7,485 bases of DNA from Gammaproteobacteria bacterium (GCA_019136395.1 JAGVUH010000072.1:1-7485); one strand, 5' to 3'. Counted from the first letter of the stretch, positions 1 through 7,485 are shown. Notes: generated by a model not told the origin, from the letters alone. Translations and numbers: made by a program.

Positions 1-585
1 CCCGGGGCCATCGGCATCATCATGACCATGATCGGCACCCTGCTCACCGCCCTGGTCCTGGCCCGGGAGTGGGAGCGCGGCACCATGGAGGCCCTGCTTG
101 CCACCCCGGCGCGGGTGGCGGAGATCCTGCTGGGGAAGCTGCTGCCCTACTTTATCCTTGGCCTGCTCGCCACCCTAGGCTCAGCGGCCCTGGCCATCGG
201 CGTCTTCGGCCTTCCGCTCCATGGCTCCTGGGGGGCCCTGCTGCTGCTGTCGGCGGTCTTCATGGTCCCGGCCCTGGGCCAGGGGTTGGTGATCTCCGCC
301 ATCGCCCGCAATCAGTTCATCGCCGCCCAGGTCGCCCTCTTCACCGGCTTCCTGCCGGCCTTCCTGCTCTCCGGGTTCCTGTTCGAGATCGACTCCATGC
401 CAGCGCCCATCCGGGCCATCACCCTGGTGGTGCCGGCGCGCTACTTCATCGCCTCCCTACAGACGGTCTTCCTCGCCGGCGACGCCTGGGCGGTCTTCCT
501 GCCCAACATGGCCGCCATGCTGACCATCGGCGCGGTCTTCTTCGCCCTGGCGCGGGCCAAGACACGCAAGAGTCTGGACCCCTGA
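1..585 (+). CDS. ABC-2 type transporter permease, 3' part (YbhS/YhhJ-like)
   Basis: This is the C-terminal 194 residues of an inner-membrane permease of the ABC-2 family; the reading frame is open from base 1, so the start lies outside the window. Such proteins pair with a cytoplasmic ATPase and usually a HlyD-type fusion protein to export drugs or other hydrophobic compounds. The sequence shows the family signature just after a membrane segment, REWERGTMEALLATP followed by EILLGK, which is the cytoplasmic coupling region. After it come about four further hydrophobic segments (PYFILGLLATLG, LLLLSAVFMVPALG, FTGFLPAFLLSGFLF, MLTIGAVFFALA) and a basic tail KTRKSL. The motif LLSGFLFEIDSMP before the last periplasmic stretch is typical of the YbhS/YbhR/YhhJ subgroup. 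A second, related permease follows on the same strand, as in ybhS-ybhR. The substrate cannot be read from sequence. Confidence 0.88.
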   Translation, partial: PGAIGIIMTMIGTLLTALVLAREWERGTMEALLATPARVAEILLGKLLPYFILGLLATLGSAALAIGVFGLPLHGSWGALLLLSAVFMVPALGQGLVISAIARNQFIAAQVALFTGFLPAFLLSGFLFEIDSMPAPIRAITLVVPARYFIASLQTVFLAGDAWAVFLPNMAAMLTIGAVFFALARAKTRKSLDP

Positions 586-808
586 GGCAACGCCGACCAC
601 ACCCAACCCACTCAGAGGCCGCGGAAAAGCTCTCTGCGAAAATCTGGAGATCAAGGACTACGTGACCGCTAGTCTTACTATCTTGAAAGATCTCGCCGCC
701 CCACCCTTATGATGAAAAAGCAGGCTGCCACGCCAACCTATTGAAGAAAAAACAGTTCTATACAAGCTTACAGCCGGTCTGCCCCACCCGTCCAGGACGT
801 CAAGCCTC
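586..808. other. Intergenic gap splitting the permease pair
   Basis: This 223-bp stretch is richer in A and T than the genes on either side, and paired ABC-2 permease genes are normally adjacent or overlapping. I see no complete gene in it. One frame is open through the gap and ends at TGA 710-712 (last residues about ENLEIKDYVTASLTILKDLA), but it has no convincing start or ribosome-binding site and I do not recognise the peptide. There is no clear intrinsic terminator. A possible promoter inside the gap is listed separately. The gap could be inserted or decayed sequence. Confidence 0.5.
683..713 (+). promoter_or_regulatory. Possible sigma70 promoter before second permease
   Basis: TTGAAA (683-688) and TATGAT (708-713) each match the sigma70 consensus at five of six positions and are separated by 19 bp, which is longer than the preferred 17. 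They lie in the AT-rich gap about 95 bp upstream of the second permease start. Such hexamers occur by chance in AT-rich DNA, so this is only a candidate for independent expression of the downstream gene. Confidence 0.3.
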
Positions 809-1921
809 ATGACGCTGTTCCCCACCCGCCTGCGCGCCCAGATCGTCAAGGAGCTGCTGAGCATCCTGCGTGATCCCCGCGCCCGGTTCATCCTGGTGGG
901 GCCACCCCTGCTGCAGCTCCTGGTCTTTTCCTTCGCCGCGACGCTTGAGGTGACCAACGCCAGCCTGGTCGTTTTCGACCGCGATGGCGGGCGCTGGGCT
1001 CAGGAACTGGTCGCGGACCTGGCGGCGGCCCGGTTCGTCGGCACCCTGCGCCAGGTGCGTACTCGCCAGGATCTCCACGCGGCCATCGAGCAGCGCCGCG
1101 CCCTCCTGGCCCTGGAGATCCCGGACACCTTCTCCCGCCAGATCGCGGCGGGAGGACCGGCGGAGCTTCAGGTCATCGTCGATGGCCGACGTGCCAACTC
1201 GGGTCAGGTGGCCCTGGGCTATGTCCAGGCGGTCGCGGCCAACCTGGGGCTGACGCTCAAGCCCCAATCCCTGCTCCCACCGGAGCGGATCGGGCTGCGC
1301 CACTGGTTCAATCCCAATCTGATTTACCAGTGGTTCGTGGTGCCCAGCCTGGCAGGGATCATGGCCATGGTCGTCTCCCTGGTGGTCACGGCCCTGTCCA
1401 TTGCCCGGGAGCGGGAGCTGGGCACCTTCGATCAACTGCTGGTCTCGCCCACCAGTTCCGCCGAGATCATCGTCGCCAAGACGGTGCCGGGCCTGCTCAT
1501 CGGCAGTACCCTGGGCATGCTCATGGTGGCCATCGGCATCCTGGTGTTTCGCGTCCCCTTCCAGGGTTCGGCGCTGGTGCTCTATGCCGCCATGATCCTG
1601 TTCATCCTGTCCATCGTCGGGGTGGGGCTGATGATCTCGGCGATCAGCGCCACCCAGCAACAGGCCATTCTCGGCACCTTCGCGGCGGTGGTGCCCATGA
1701 TCCTCATGTCCGGCTTCGCCACGCCGGTCGAGAACATGCCCCAGGTGTTGCAATGGCTGGCGGAAGCCATCCCTCTCAAGCACTTCCTGATCATCGTCCA
1801 GGGCAGCTTCCTCAAGGGCCTGCCCGCCAGCGCGGTCTGGACCCACGCCTGGCCCCTGGTGGTGATCGCCCTGGTGACCTTGACCCTGGCGACCTTGCTG
1901 GTGCGCAGCCGGTTGCAGTGA
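809..1921 (+). CDS. ABC-2 type transporter permease (YbhR/YhhJ-like)
   Basis: This is a complete 370-residue inner-membrane permease of an ABC-2 export system, close to the usual 370-380 residues of YbhR/YhhJ proteins. The N terminus (KELLSILRDPRARF) is the typical cytoplasmic amphipathic start. It is followed by a first membrane segment (about 27-47), a large extracytoplasmic domain (about 50-170), and five further hydrophobic segments near 177-197, 225-247, 255-280, 286-306 and 348-366. The family signature ARERELGTFDQLLVSPTS (199-216) lies between segments 2 and 3. FATPVENMPQVLQWL is the usual re-entrant stretch before the last periplasmic loop. The ATG at 809 is chosen because the family N terminus begins there, although only a weak AGGA at 793-796 lies upstream. 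It probably forms a heterodimer with the product of the preceding permease gene. It converges on tgt, with 32 bp between the two stop codons. Confidence 0.93.
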   Translation: MTLFPTRLRAQIVKELLSILRDPRARFILVGPPLLQLLVFSFAATLEVTNASLVVFDRDGGRWAQELVADLAAARFVGTLRQVRTRQDLHAAIEQRRALLALEIPDTFSRQIAAGGPAELQVIVDGRRANSGQVALGYVQAVAANLGLTLKPQSLLPPERIGLRHWFNPNLIYQWFVVPSLAGIMAMVVSLVVTALSIARERELGTFDQLLVSPTSSAEIIVAKTVPGLLIGSTLGMLMVAIGILVFRVPFQGSALVLYAAMILFILSIVGVGLMISAISATQQQAILGTFAAVVPMILMSGFATPVENMPQVLQWLAEAIPLKHFLIIVQGSFLKGLPASAVWTHAWPLVVIALVTLTLATLLVRSRLQ

Positions 1922-1922
1922 A

Positions 1923-1938
1923 GCCGGTCATATCCGGC
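1923..1938. terminator. Small hairpin between convergent genes
   Basis: GCCGG (1923-1927) and CCGGC (1934-1938) form a perfect 5-bp stem with a 6-nt loop in the 32-bp space between the permease stop and the tgt stop. It is symmetrical, so it could fold in transcripts from either strand. It has no run of T on either side, so it is weak as an intrinsic terminator. Confidence 0.25.
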
Positions 1939-1953
1939 GCCGCGCCAGATGGC

Positions 1954-4084
<2,131 letters not shown>

Positions 4085-4107
4085 GATCGGGAGTGGGCCA
4101 ATTACTT

Positions 4108-4131
4108 CATGGGGACATCACGGGGACATCA
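4108..4131. repeat. Tandem repeat, 11-bp period
   Basis: ggggacatca occurs at 4111-4120 and again at 4122-4131. Extending left gives overlapping 13-mers (4108-4120 and 4119-4131) that differ at one base. It begins about 24 bp upstream of the HAD start on that gene's leader side. Confidence 0.7.
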
Positions 4132-4158
4132 TTGTGCCCGAGGGAGCGGGACACGGAA

Positions 4159-4190
4159 ACCTCACCGACGGCCAATACCTCACCGACGGC
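4159..4190. repeat. 14-bp direct repeat, 18-bp period
   Basis: acctcaccgacggc is present exactly at 4159-4172 and 4177-4190, separated by caat. A pair of identical 14-mers at short spacing could be a two-site operator or simple slippage duplication; no bound protein can be named. Confidence 0.75.
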
Positions 4191-4213
4191 TTAGGGGCTT
4201 AGGGGCTTAGGGG
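4191..4213 (+). repeat. Telomere-like TTAGGGGC array, G-quadruplex candidate
   Basis: TTAGGGGC is repeated at 4191-4198 and 4199-4206, followed by TTAGGGG at 4207-4213 and then TTGAGG to 4219. This gives three runs of four G separated by CTTA, plus a GG. It can form a two-layer G-quadruplex locally; a three- or four-layer one would need another G run, such as GGGG at 4263-4266. The G-rich strand is the non-template strand for msrA. Confidence 0.7.
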
Positions 4214-4359
4214 TTGAGGCAGCGCCTTTGGGCGACTAGCCTGATAAGGTCTTTCATCTTTAGGGGCGTGGCGAGAACCGACCTGAAGGTTGGCTTGATT
4301 TCAAATCGCGGCCCCCGAATTGGGGTTAAAATTCCCCCTCTGAAACGCGTGAGACCAAG

Positions 4360-4995
4360 ATGTTCAATTTCTTCCGTAAGCCCGAGATGCCCACCGCCAA
4401 CGAGGCCCTGCCCGGACGCGCTCAGGCGATGGCGGTCACCAACCGGCATTTCGTCCACGGGCATCCCCTGCTGCCGCCTTTTCCCGCGGGGCTGGAACTG
4501 GCCTTGTTTGGTCTGGGCTGCTTCTGGGGGGCGGAGCGGCGCTTCTGGCAACGGGAGGGCGTCTGGACCACCGCCGTCGGCTACGCGGCGGGTTTCACCC
4601 CCCACCCGACTTACGAAGAGGTCTGCACCGGCATGACCGGCCACAACGAGGTGGTGCGGGTGGTCTTCGACCCGAAGACGGTTGGCTACGAGCAACTCCT
4701 CAAGCTTTTCTGGGAGTCCCACGATCCGACCCAGGGCATGCGCCAGGGTAACGACGTCGGCACCCAGTATCGCTCCGGCATCTACTGTTACGGGGAGGCC
4801 CAGCGCCGGTCCGCGAAGGACAGCCGTGACCGCTTCGCCGCGGCCCTGACCGCCGCCGGCCGTGGCGCCATCACTACCGAGATCCTTCCCGCCCCGGACT
4901 TTTACTATGCCGAGGACTACCATCAGCAATATCTGGCCAAGAATCCCCGTGGCTATTGCGGCCTGGGCGGTTGCGGCGTTGCCTACCCGGATTGA
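4360..4995 (+). CDS. msrA: Peptide methionine-(S)-S-oxide reductase
   Basis: MsrA reduces the S form of methionine sulfoxide, free or in proteins, and so repairs oxidative damage; thioredoxin recycles it. The 211 residues align along their whole length with E. coli MsrA (212 residues), including the N-terminal extension with EALPGR and NGH-like features. The catalytic motif is GCFWG with nucleophile C54. Other family blocks follow: [18 protein letters not shown] (78-95), [36 protein letters not shown] and [16 protein letters not shown]. The C-terminal resolving region reads [14 protein letters not shown] with C200 and C205. The second cysteine is five residues after the first, whereas in E. 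coli it is eight residues after (C198 and C206). The ATG at 4360 matches the E. coli start; only a weak GAGA lies upstream. The gene stands alone and is divergent from the HAD gene. No msrB is seen. Confidence 0.96.
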   Translation: MFNFFRKPEMPTANEALPGRAQAMAVTNRHFVHGHPLLPPFPAGLELALFGLGCFWGAERRFWQREGVWTTAVGYAAGFTPHPTYEEVCTGMTGHNEVVRVVFDPKTVGYEQLLKLFWESHDPTQGMRQGNDVGTQYRSGIYCYGEAQRRSAKDSRDRFAAALTAAGRGAITTEILPAPDFYYAEDYHQQYLAKNPRGYCGLGGCGVAYPD

Positions 4996-5199
4996 ACCGG
5001 TCTCAACCGGGGCCCGGAGTCCAAGGTCCTCTCCCATCGCAAAGACTCCGATTCAGACCAGGACGGATCTATAAAAGTTGCCCTCTTTACTTCCCCATGA
5101 GTTGCCTCCCTCCTGTTACCCCGATTCCGTGGTATTGAGGCGAGCCCCCCTGACTTTCTCTGACCTTCCACCACCAACCCCGCAACGACAGACGCGCGC
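4996..5199 (+). other. Spacer upstream of S1-domain gene
   Basis: This 204-bp non-coding stretch lies between msrA and the S1-domain gene. It contains an inverted repeat ggagtc/gactcc with about 24 nt between the arms, starting near 5016, and an isolated TATAAA at 5070-5075 that could be a -10 element without a good -35. No T-run terminator follows msrA. I see no small gene here. Confidence 0.4.
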
Positions 5200-6402
5200 A
5201 TGAACGACAGTAACGATTTCGCGGCCCTGCTGGCCGAATTCGACCAGACCCACCAAGGAACCGCCGACAAGGCCGCCAAGCCCGGCGACCAGGTCAAGGG
5301 TCGGGTGGTGGCCATCAACGAGGAGCAGGTCTTCATCGACCTGGGCGGCAAGGCCGAGGGCGTCATGGACGCTGCCTCCCTGCGCGACGCCGAGGGCCAG
5401 CTCAGCGTGGCGGTGGGCGACGAGGTGACGGCGACGGTTGCCGGGGTCGAGGAGGATGGCAGCCTGCGCCTGGGCAATCAGCAGTCTCGCCACCTCCATG
5501 GCGCCGCCGAGTTGGAGCAGGCCTACCGCCAGCAGGTACCGGTCCAGGGTCGGGTGACCGGCGTCATCAAGGGCGGGGTCGAGGTCCAGGTCGCCGGCCA
5601 GCGCGCCTTCTGCCCCGCCTCGCAGGTCGACACTCGGTTCGTCGAGGACCTCAACGAATTCGTCGGCCAGCATCTCGATTTTCGCATCACCAAGTTCGAG
5701 GGTGGTCGCCACCTTAACCTGGTCGTCTCCCGCCGGCTGGTGCTGGAGGAGGAACAGCGTGCCCGCGCCGAGGCCCTGCGCGCCAATCTCAAGGAGGGGG
5801 CCGTGCTCTCCGGCACCGTCACCTCCTTGCAGGACTATGGCGCCTTCGTTGACCTCGGTGGCTTGGAGGGCATGATCCATATCAGTGAGCTGGCCTTCCA
5901 CCGGGTCAAGCACCCCAGCGAAATTTTGAACGTCGGCCAGCCGTTGGAGGTATCGGTGCTGCGCATCGATCAGACGGACAACCCCAAGCGCCCGGAGAAG
6001 ATCGCCCTCTCCATCCGCGCCCTGGCCCGGGATCCCTGGGCCGAGGCCGCCCAGAAGTTCCCCGTCGGCAGCCGTGTCCAGGGGCAGGTCACCCGTCTTC
6101 AGCCCTTCGGCGCCTTTGTCGAGCTGGCCCCGGGTATCGAGGGCTTGATCCATGTCAGCGAGTTGGGTGCTGGCAAGCGCATCACCCACCCCCAGGAGGT
6201 GCTCAGCCCCGGCCAGCCGGTGGAGGCCAGCGTCCTGGCCGTCGACCTGGAAAAGCGCCGTATCAGCCTGACCCTGGATGAGACCAAGGCCGCTGAAGCC
6301 CAGTCGGACCTGGCCGCCTATGCCCCCGCGACCAAGTCCGCGGAGAGCGGCATGGGTAGCTTCGGCGCGCTCCTGAAGCGGAGCCTCGACAAGGGTCGCT
6401 GA
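5200..6402 (+). CDS. RNA-binding protein with four S1 domains (short ribosomal-S1-like)
   Basis: This 400-residue cytoplasmic protein is built almost wholly of S1 (OB-fold) RNA-binding domains. They lie at about 28-92 ([24 protein letters not shown]), 110-181 (divergent: [17 protein letters not shown]), 198-273 ([27 protein letters not shown]) and 288-360 ([27 protein letters not shown]). Domains 3 and 4 carry the full GAFV and IH(I/V)SEL signatures. The housekeeping ribosomal protein S1 of gammaproteobacteria has six domains and about 557 residues, so this is probably a paralogue rather than rpsA itself. The first two domains resemble the ribosome-docking domains of S1. The N terminus [15 protein letters not shown] is acidic and the C terminus ([15 protein letters not shown]) is a short basic tail. 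Its exact job is unknown; translation or RNA handling is the sensible inference. The ATG at 5200 has no strong ribosome-binding site. There is no terminator before the heat-shock gene. Confidence 0.88.
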   Translation: MNDSNDFAALLAEFDQTHQGTADKAAKPGDQVKGRVVAINEEQVFIDLGGKAEGVMDAASLRDAEGQLSVAVGDEVTATVAGVEEDGSLRLGNQQSRHLHGAAELEQAYRQQVPVQGRVTGVIKGGVEVQVAGQRAFCPASQVDTRFVEDLNEFVGQHLDFRITKFEGGRHLNLVVSRRLVLEEEQRARAEALRANLKEGAVLSGTVTSLQDYGAFVDLGGLEGMIHISELAFHRVKHPSEILNVGQPLEVSVLRIDQTDNPKRPEKIALSIRALARDPWAEAAQKFPVGSRVQGQVTRLQPFGAFVELAPGIEGLIHVSELGAGKRITHPQEVLSPGQPVEASVLAVDLEKRRISLTLDETKAAEAQSDLAAYAPATKSAESGMGSFGALLKRSLDKGR

Positions 6403-6427
6403 GACCAAAAAATTTTCCCGCCGGCCC

Positions 6428-6455
6428 TTGACGCTGTCGGCGGAGATACTAAATT
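6428..6455 (+). promoter_or_regulatory. Sigma70-like promoter of the Hsp20 gene
   Basis: TTGACG (6428-6433, five of six) is followed after 16 bp by TAAATT (6450-6455, four of six). Transcription would start near 6462, immediately before the first leader hairpin, giving a leader of about 85 nt. I find no good sigma32 element (CTTGAA...CCCCAT) although CTTGA is present, so heat control seems to lie mainly in the RNA. Confidence 0.55.
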
Positions 6456-6461
6456 GGTAAT

Positions 6462-6546
6462 GCGGACGCTCGCAGGAGGTCCGTGAAACCGCGTGATCCA
6501 GCTCGGATACGCACCCCAACACATATTGCTCTTTGAGGATATGACC
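6462..6546 (+). promoter_or_regulatory. ROSE-type RNA thermometer in the hsp20 leader
   Basis: The leader folds by eye into three hairpins in a row. Hairpin I pairs CGGAC (6463-6467) with GTCCG (6479-6483) and, inside, CTC (6469-6471) with GAG (6476-6478), leaving G6468 bulged. Hairpin II pairs GCGT (6491-6494) with ACGC (6509-6512) and ATCC (6496-6499) with GGAT (6505-6508), leaving G6495 bulged. Hairpin III pairs 6522-6527 with 6538-6543 and CTC (6529-6531) with GAG (6535-6537), leaving G6528 bulged and a UUU loop. Its left arm contains UUGCU (6526-6530), the UYGCU motif that in known ROSE elements faces the ribosome-binding site with a bulged G. The hidden site is GAGG 6535-6538. Known ROSE elements lie in front of small heat-shock genes, melt on warming and let ribosomes bind. 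The stem also covers an upstream ATG (6541-6543). Confidence 0.85.
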
Positions 6547-7026
6547 ATGACTAACATTGACTTCTCTCCCCTCTTCCGCTCCATGATCGGTTTCGATCGG
6601 CTGTCGTCCGCCTTGGAGAACGCCTATCGCTCCGAGCCGGGCGGTTATCCTCCCTACAACGTGGAGGTCAGCGGTGAGAACGACTACCGCATCACCATGG
6701 CGGTGGCCGGTTTCTCCCCCAGCGAGCTGAGCCTAGAGGTTAAGGAGAACATCCTGACCGTTACGGGCGCGCGCGCCGAGGAAGATAAGGAAAGCCGTTT
6801 CCTCTATCGTGGTATCGCCAACCGTGGTTTCGAGCGCAAGTTCCAGCTCGCGGATTATGTCCGCGTGGTGGACGCCCGCCTGGAGAACGGCCTGCTGCAC
6901 ATCGAACTACGACGTGAGATCCCCGAGGCGATGAAGCCTCGTAAGATCGAGATCCGCGGCGAGGGCGGTACCCTCCTCGAAGGCGAGAAAGTCAAGGAAA
7001 CCGAGAGGCTCAAGGCCGTCGCCTGA
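6547..7026 (+). CDS. Small heat-shock protein, Hsp20/IbpA family
   Basis: This ATP-independent holdase chaperone binds unfolding proteins during heat stress and keeps them ready for refolding by DnaK and ClpB. From ATG 6547 it has 159 residues. The N terminus [17 protein letters not shown] is the IbpA/IbpB signature. The alpha-crystallin domain spans about 36-130 ([49 protein letters not shown]). PRKIEI (131-136) contains the I-x-I motif (I134, I136) that docks between dimers. A charged tail of about 23 residues follows, longer than in E. coli IbpA (137 residues). ATG 6547 is preferred over ATG 6541 because GAGG at 6535-6538 lies 8 nt before it but only 2 nt before 6541. A GTG at 6493 is open in frame but would add residues absent from the family and lies in the thermometer. 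A ROSE-like leader precedes it and an intrinsic terminator follows. Confidence 0.95.
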   Translation: MTNIDFSPLFRSMIGFDRLSSALENAYRSEPGGYPPYNVEVSGENDYRITMAVAGFSPSELSLEVKENILTVTGARAEEDKESRFLYRGIANRGFERKFQLADYVRVVDARLENGLLHIELRREIPEAMKPRKIEIRGEGGTLLEGEKVKETERLKAVA

Positions 7027-7036
7027 GCTAATCGCC

Positions 7037-7055
7037 GCCGGACCTGAGGTCCGGT
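7037..7055 (+). other. Perfect hairpin before the terminator
   Basis: CCGGACC (7038-7044) and GGTCCGG (7048-7054) form a 7-bp perfect stem with a TGA loop, extended by a G-T pair. It lies 11 bp after the Hsp20 stop and 10 bp before the terminator stem. It has no T-run, so it may protect the mRNA 3' end or help termination. Confidence 0.6.
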
Positions 7056-7064
7056 AAACCTGAC

Positions 7065-7092
7065 AAAAGGCCGGGTTCCCCCCGGCCTTTTT
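7065..7092 (+). terminator. Intrinsic terminator of the Hsp20 gene
   Basis: GGCCGGG (7069-7075) pairs perfectly with CCCGGCC (7081-7087) around a 5-nt loop, flanked by AAAA on the left and TTTTT (7088-7092) on the right. This is a textbook Rho-independent terminator. The A-run also gives it partial activity on the - strand. Confidence 0.93.
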
Positions 7093-7110
7093 CATGGGGG
7101 TTGCCGCTAA

Positions 7111-7261
7111 TTGCCGGAGCCAGTACCCGGTCCTTACGACCTGCTCGTCGTGGTCAAGGCCATCGCCGTCAACCCCGTGGACACCAAGATCCGCCGCCGC
7201 CTGACTCCGCCCCCTCGCCAATACCGGGTGCTGGGCTGGCCTGGAGGGATTCGGCGCCTGA
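7111..7261 (+). pseudogene. Remnant of zinc-type alcohol dehydrogenase (quinone oxidoreductase-like)
   Basis: The frame from 7111 reads LPEPVPGPYDLLVVVKAI then AVNPVDTKIRRRL and ends in RVLGW. This closely matches the N-terminal catalytic-domain region of the medium-chain zinc-type alcohol dehydrogenase family, which normally reads much like DLLVEVKAISVNPVDTK followed by LGWDAAG. A full gene has about 335-340 codons. Here homology stops at LGW near 7239. Shifted by one frame, LEGFGA and a TGA follow at 7241-7261, resembling the usual C-terminal end of these proteins (GKIVLEGF). The simplest reading is an internal deletion of most of the gene plus loss of the first 20 or so codons, since an in-frame TAA lies just before 7111. 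The N-terminal match is convincing; the C-terminal match is only six residues. It is not expected to make a working enzyme. Confidence 0.75.
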
Positions 7262-7374
7262 GGACCGTCTCTCGGCGCGGGTGAGCAGGCTGCCCCCGCG
7301 GCCGCGGCGGCGGATTCCCCTCAGCCACTCAGCCTGGCTGATTCCACGGGTTTGAAGCCACTACCAGGATTACC
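7262..7374 (+). other. Spacer before the Na/Pi cotransporter gene
   Basis: This stretch holds a GC-only palindrome (CCGCGGCCGCGG, near 7298) and a TCAGCC/GGCTGA inverted repeat (7321-7342 region). Neither has a T-run. AGGA at 7366-7369 is the ribosome-binding site for the next gene. No promoter stands out. Confidence 0.4.
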
Positions 7375-7485
7375 ATGATGCATCCCTTGGCGGAGCAGAT
7401 GATCTTTCAGGCCCTCGGCGGTCTGGGGCTCTTCATGCTCGGCATGCACTTCCTGTCCGATGGCCTGCGCACCCTGGCGGCGGCG
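7375..7485 (+). CDS. Na/Pi cotransporter family protein, 5' part
   Basis: Only the first 37 codons are in the window. They read MMHPLAEQMIFQALG followed by GLGLFMLGMHFLSDGLRTL. The pattern GGLGLF-LGM-FLSDGL is the start of the first Na/Pi-cotransporter repeat (NptA/YjbB type), an inner-membrane protein that moves phosphate with sodium; many bacterial members carry a C-terminal PhoU-like domain, which would lie outside the window. The first hydrophobic segment spans about residues 9-25. AGGA (7366-7369) lies 5 nt before ATG 7375 and 8 nt before ATG 7378, so either could be used. The gene is independent of Hsp20, being beyond its terminator and the dehydrogenase remnant. Confidence 0.85.
   Translation, partial: MMHPLAEQMIFQALGGLGLFMLGMHFLSDGLRTLAAA

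Larger units (their letters stand above)
4085..4359. other. Divergent, repeat-rich intergenic region
   Basis: This 275-bp region lies between the HAD gene (- strand) and msrA (+ strand), so it should carry promoters for both. From left to right it holds an 11-bp-period repeat (4108-4131), an 18-bp-period repeat (4159-4190), a TTAGGGGC array (4191-4213), a small hairpin (stem 4278-4283 with 4288-4293, TGAA loop) and a GGGG run at 4322-4325 with C runs on both sides. A TAAAAT at 4327-4332 resembles a -10 element for msrA, but I find no matching -35. No gene is evident. Confidence 0.55.

Noticed and set aside
587..712. Possible small gene ending LTILKDLAAPPL in the permease gap
   Set aside because: It has no good start codon or ribosome-binding site, is open into the preceding gene, and resembles no family I can name.
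800..1846. 348-residue - strand frame opposite the second permease
   Set aside because: It is rich in Gln, His, Asp and Gly as expected for the antisense of a hydrophobic membrane-protein gene, so not a real product.
4108..4213. CRISPR-like array
   Set aside because: The repeats are 8 to 14 bp with different sequences and no regular unique spacers, and no cas genes are present.
5116..6522. 468-residue open frame on the - strand opposite the S1-domain gene
   Set aside because: It is antisense to a well-supported gene. High GC keeps the opposite frame open, and the peptide is compositionally skewed and unrecognisable.
6493..6546. N-terminal extension of Hsp20 from GTG 6493
   Set aside because: The 18 extra codons have no counterpart in IbpA-type proteins and coincide with hairpins II and III of the leader. 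GAGG with 8-nt spacing supports ATG 6547.
7321..7342. TCAGCC/GGCTGA inverted repeat as a terminator
   Set aside because: No T-run follows and competing pairings exist, so it is not supported as a terminator.

Overview
This window is GC-rich, gene-dense DNA from a bacterium, most likely a gammaproteobacterium. The IbpA-like small heat-shock protein, the E. coli-like MsrA and Tgt, and the YigB-like HAD phosphatase all point that way. Codon use and the four-domain S1 protein would fit the purple sulfur bacteria (Chromatiales), but that placement is an inference and no rRNA or other marker gene is present.

Layout. Bases 1-1921 hold two ABC-2 type permease genes on the + strand: the 3' part of one, then a complete second one. 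They look like the tail of a YbhFSR/YhhJ-type export operon whose ATPase and membrane-fusion genes would lie upstream. A comparatively AT-rich 223-bp gap separates them, which is unusual for such a pair. Bases 1954-4084 run on the - strand: a GTG-started HAD-family phosphatase followed by tgt (queuine/preQ1 tRNA-ribosyltransferase). They are joined by a degenerate 12-bp GC-rich minisatellite that could extend the Tgt reading frame at its N terminus. The 275-bp divergent intergenic region (4085-4359) holds three kinds of short direct repeat, including a telomere-like TTAGGGGC array with G-quadruplex potential. msrA (4360-4995) and a 400-residue protein of four S1 domains (5200-6402) follow on the + strand.

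The best regulatory find is the 5' leader of the Hsp20 gene (6462-6546). A sigma70-like promoter is followed by three consecutive hairpins. The last carries the UUGCU motif opposite the ribosome-binding site with a single bulged G, which is the hallmark of a ROSE-type RNA thermometer. The Hsp20 gene ends in a strong intrinsic terminator.

Downstream lies a broken remnant of a zinc-type alcohol dehydrogenase (7111-7261), reduced to an N-terminal piece apparently joined to the last few codons. The window closes with the first 37 codons of a Na/Pi-cotransporter family protein.

The genes do not form one pathway. A loose stress theme links MsrA (oxidised methionine repair) and Hsp20 (heat-shock holdase), with an S1-type RNA-binding protein between them. 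I see no new multi-gene system. The points of most interest are regulatory RNA, repeats and gene decay.
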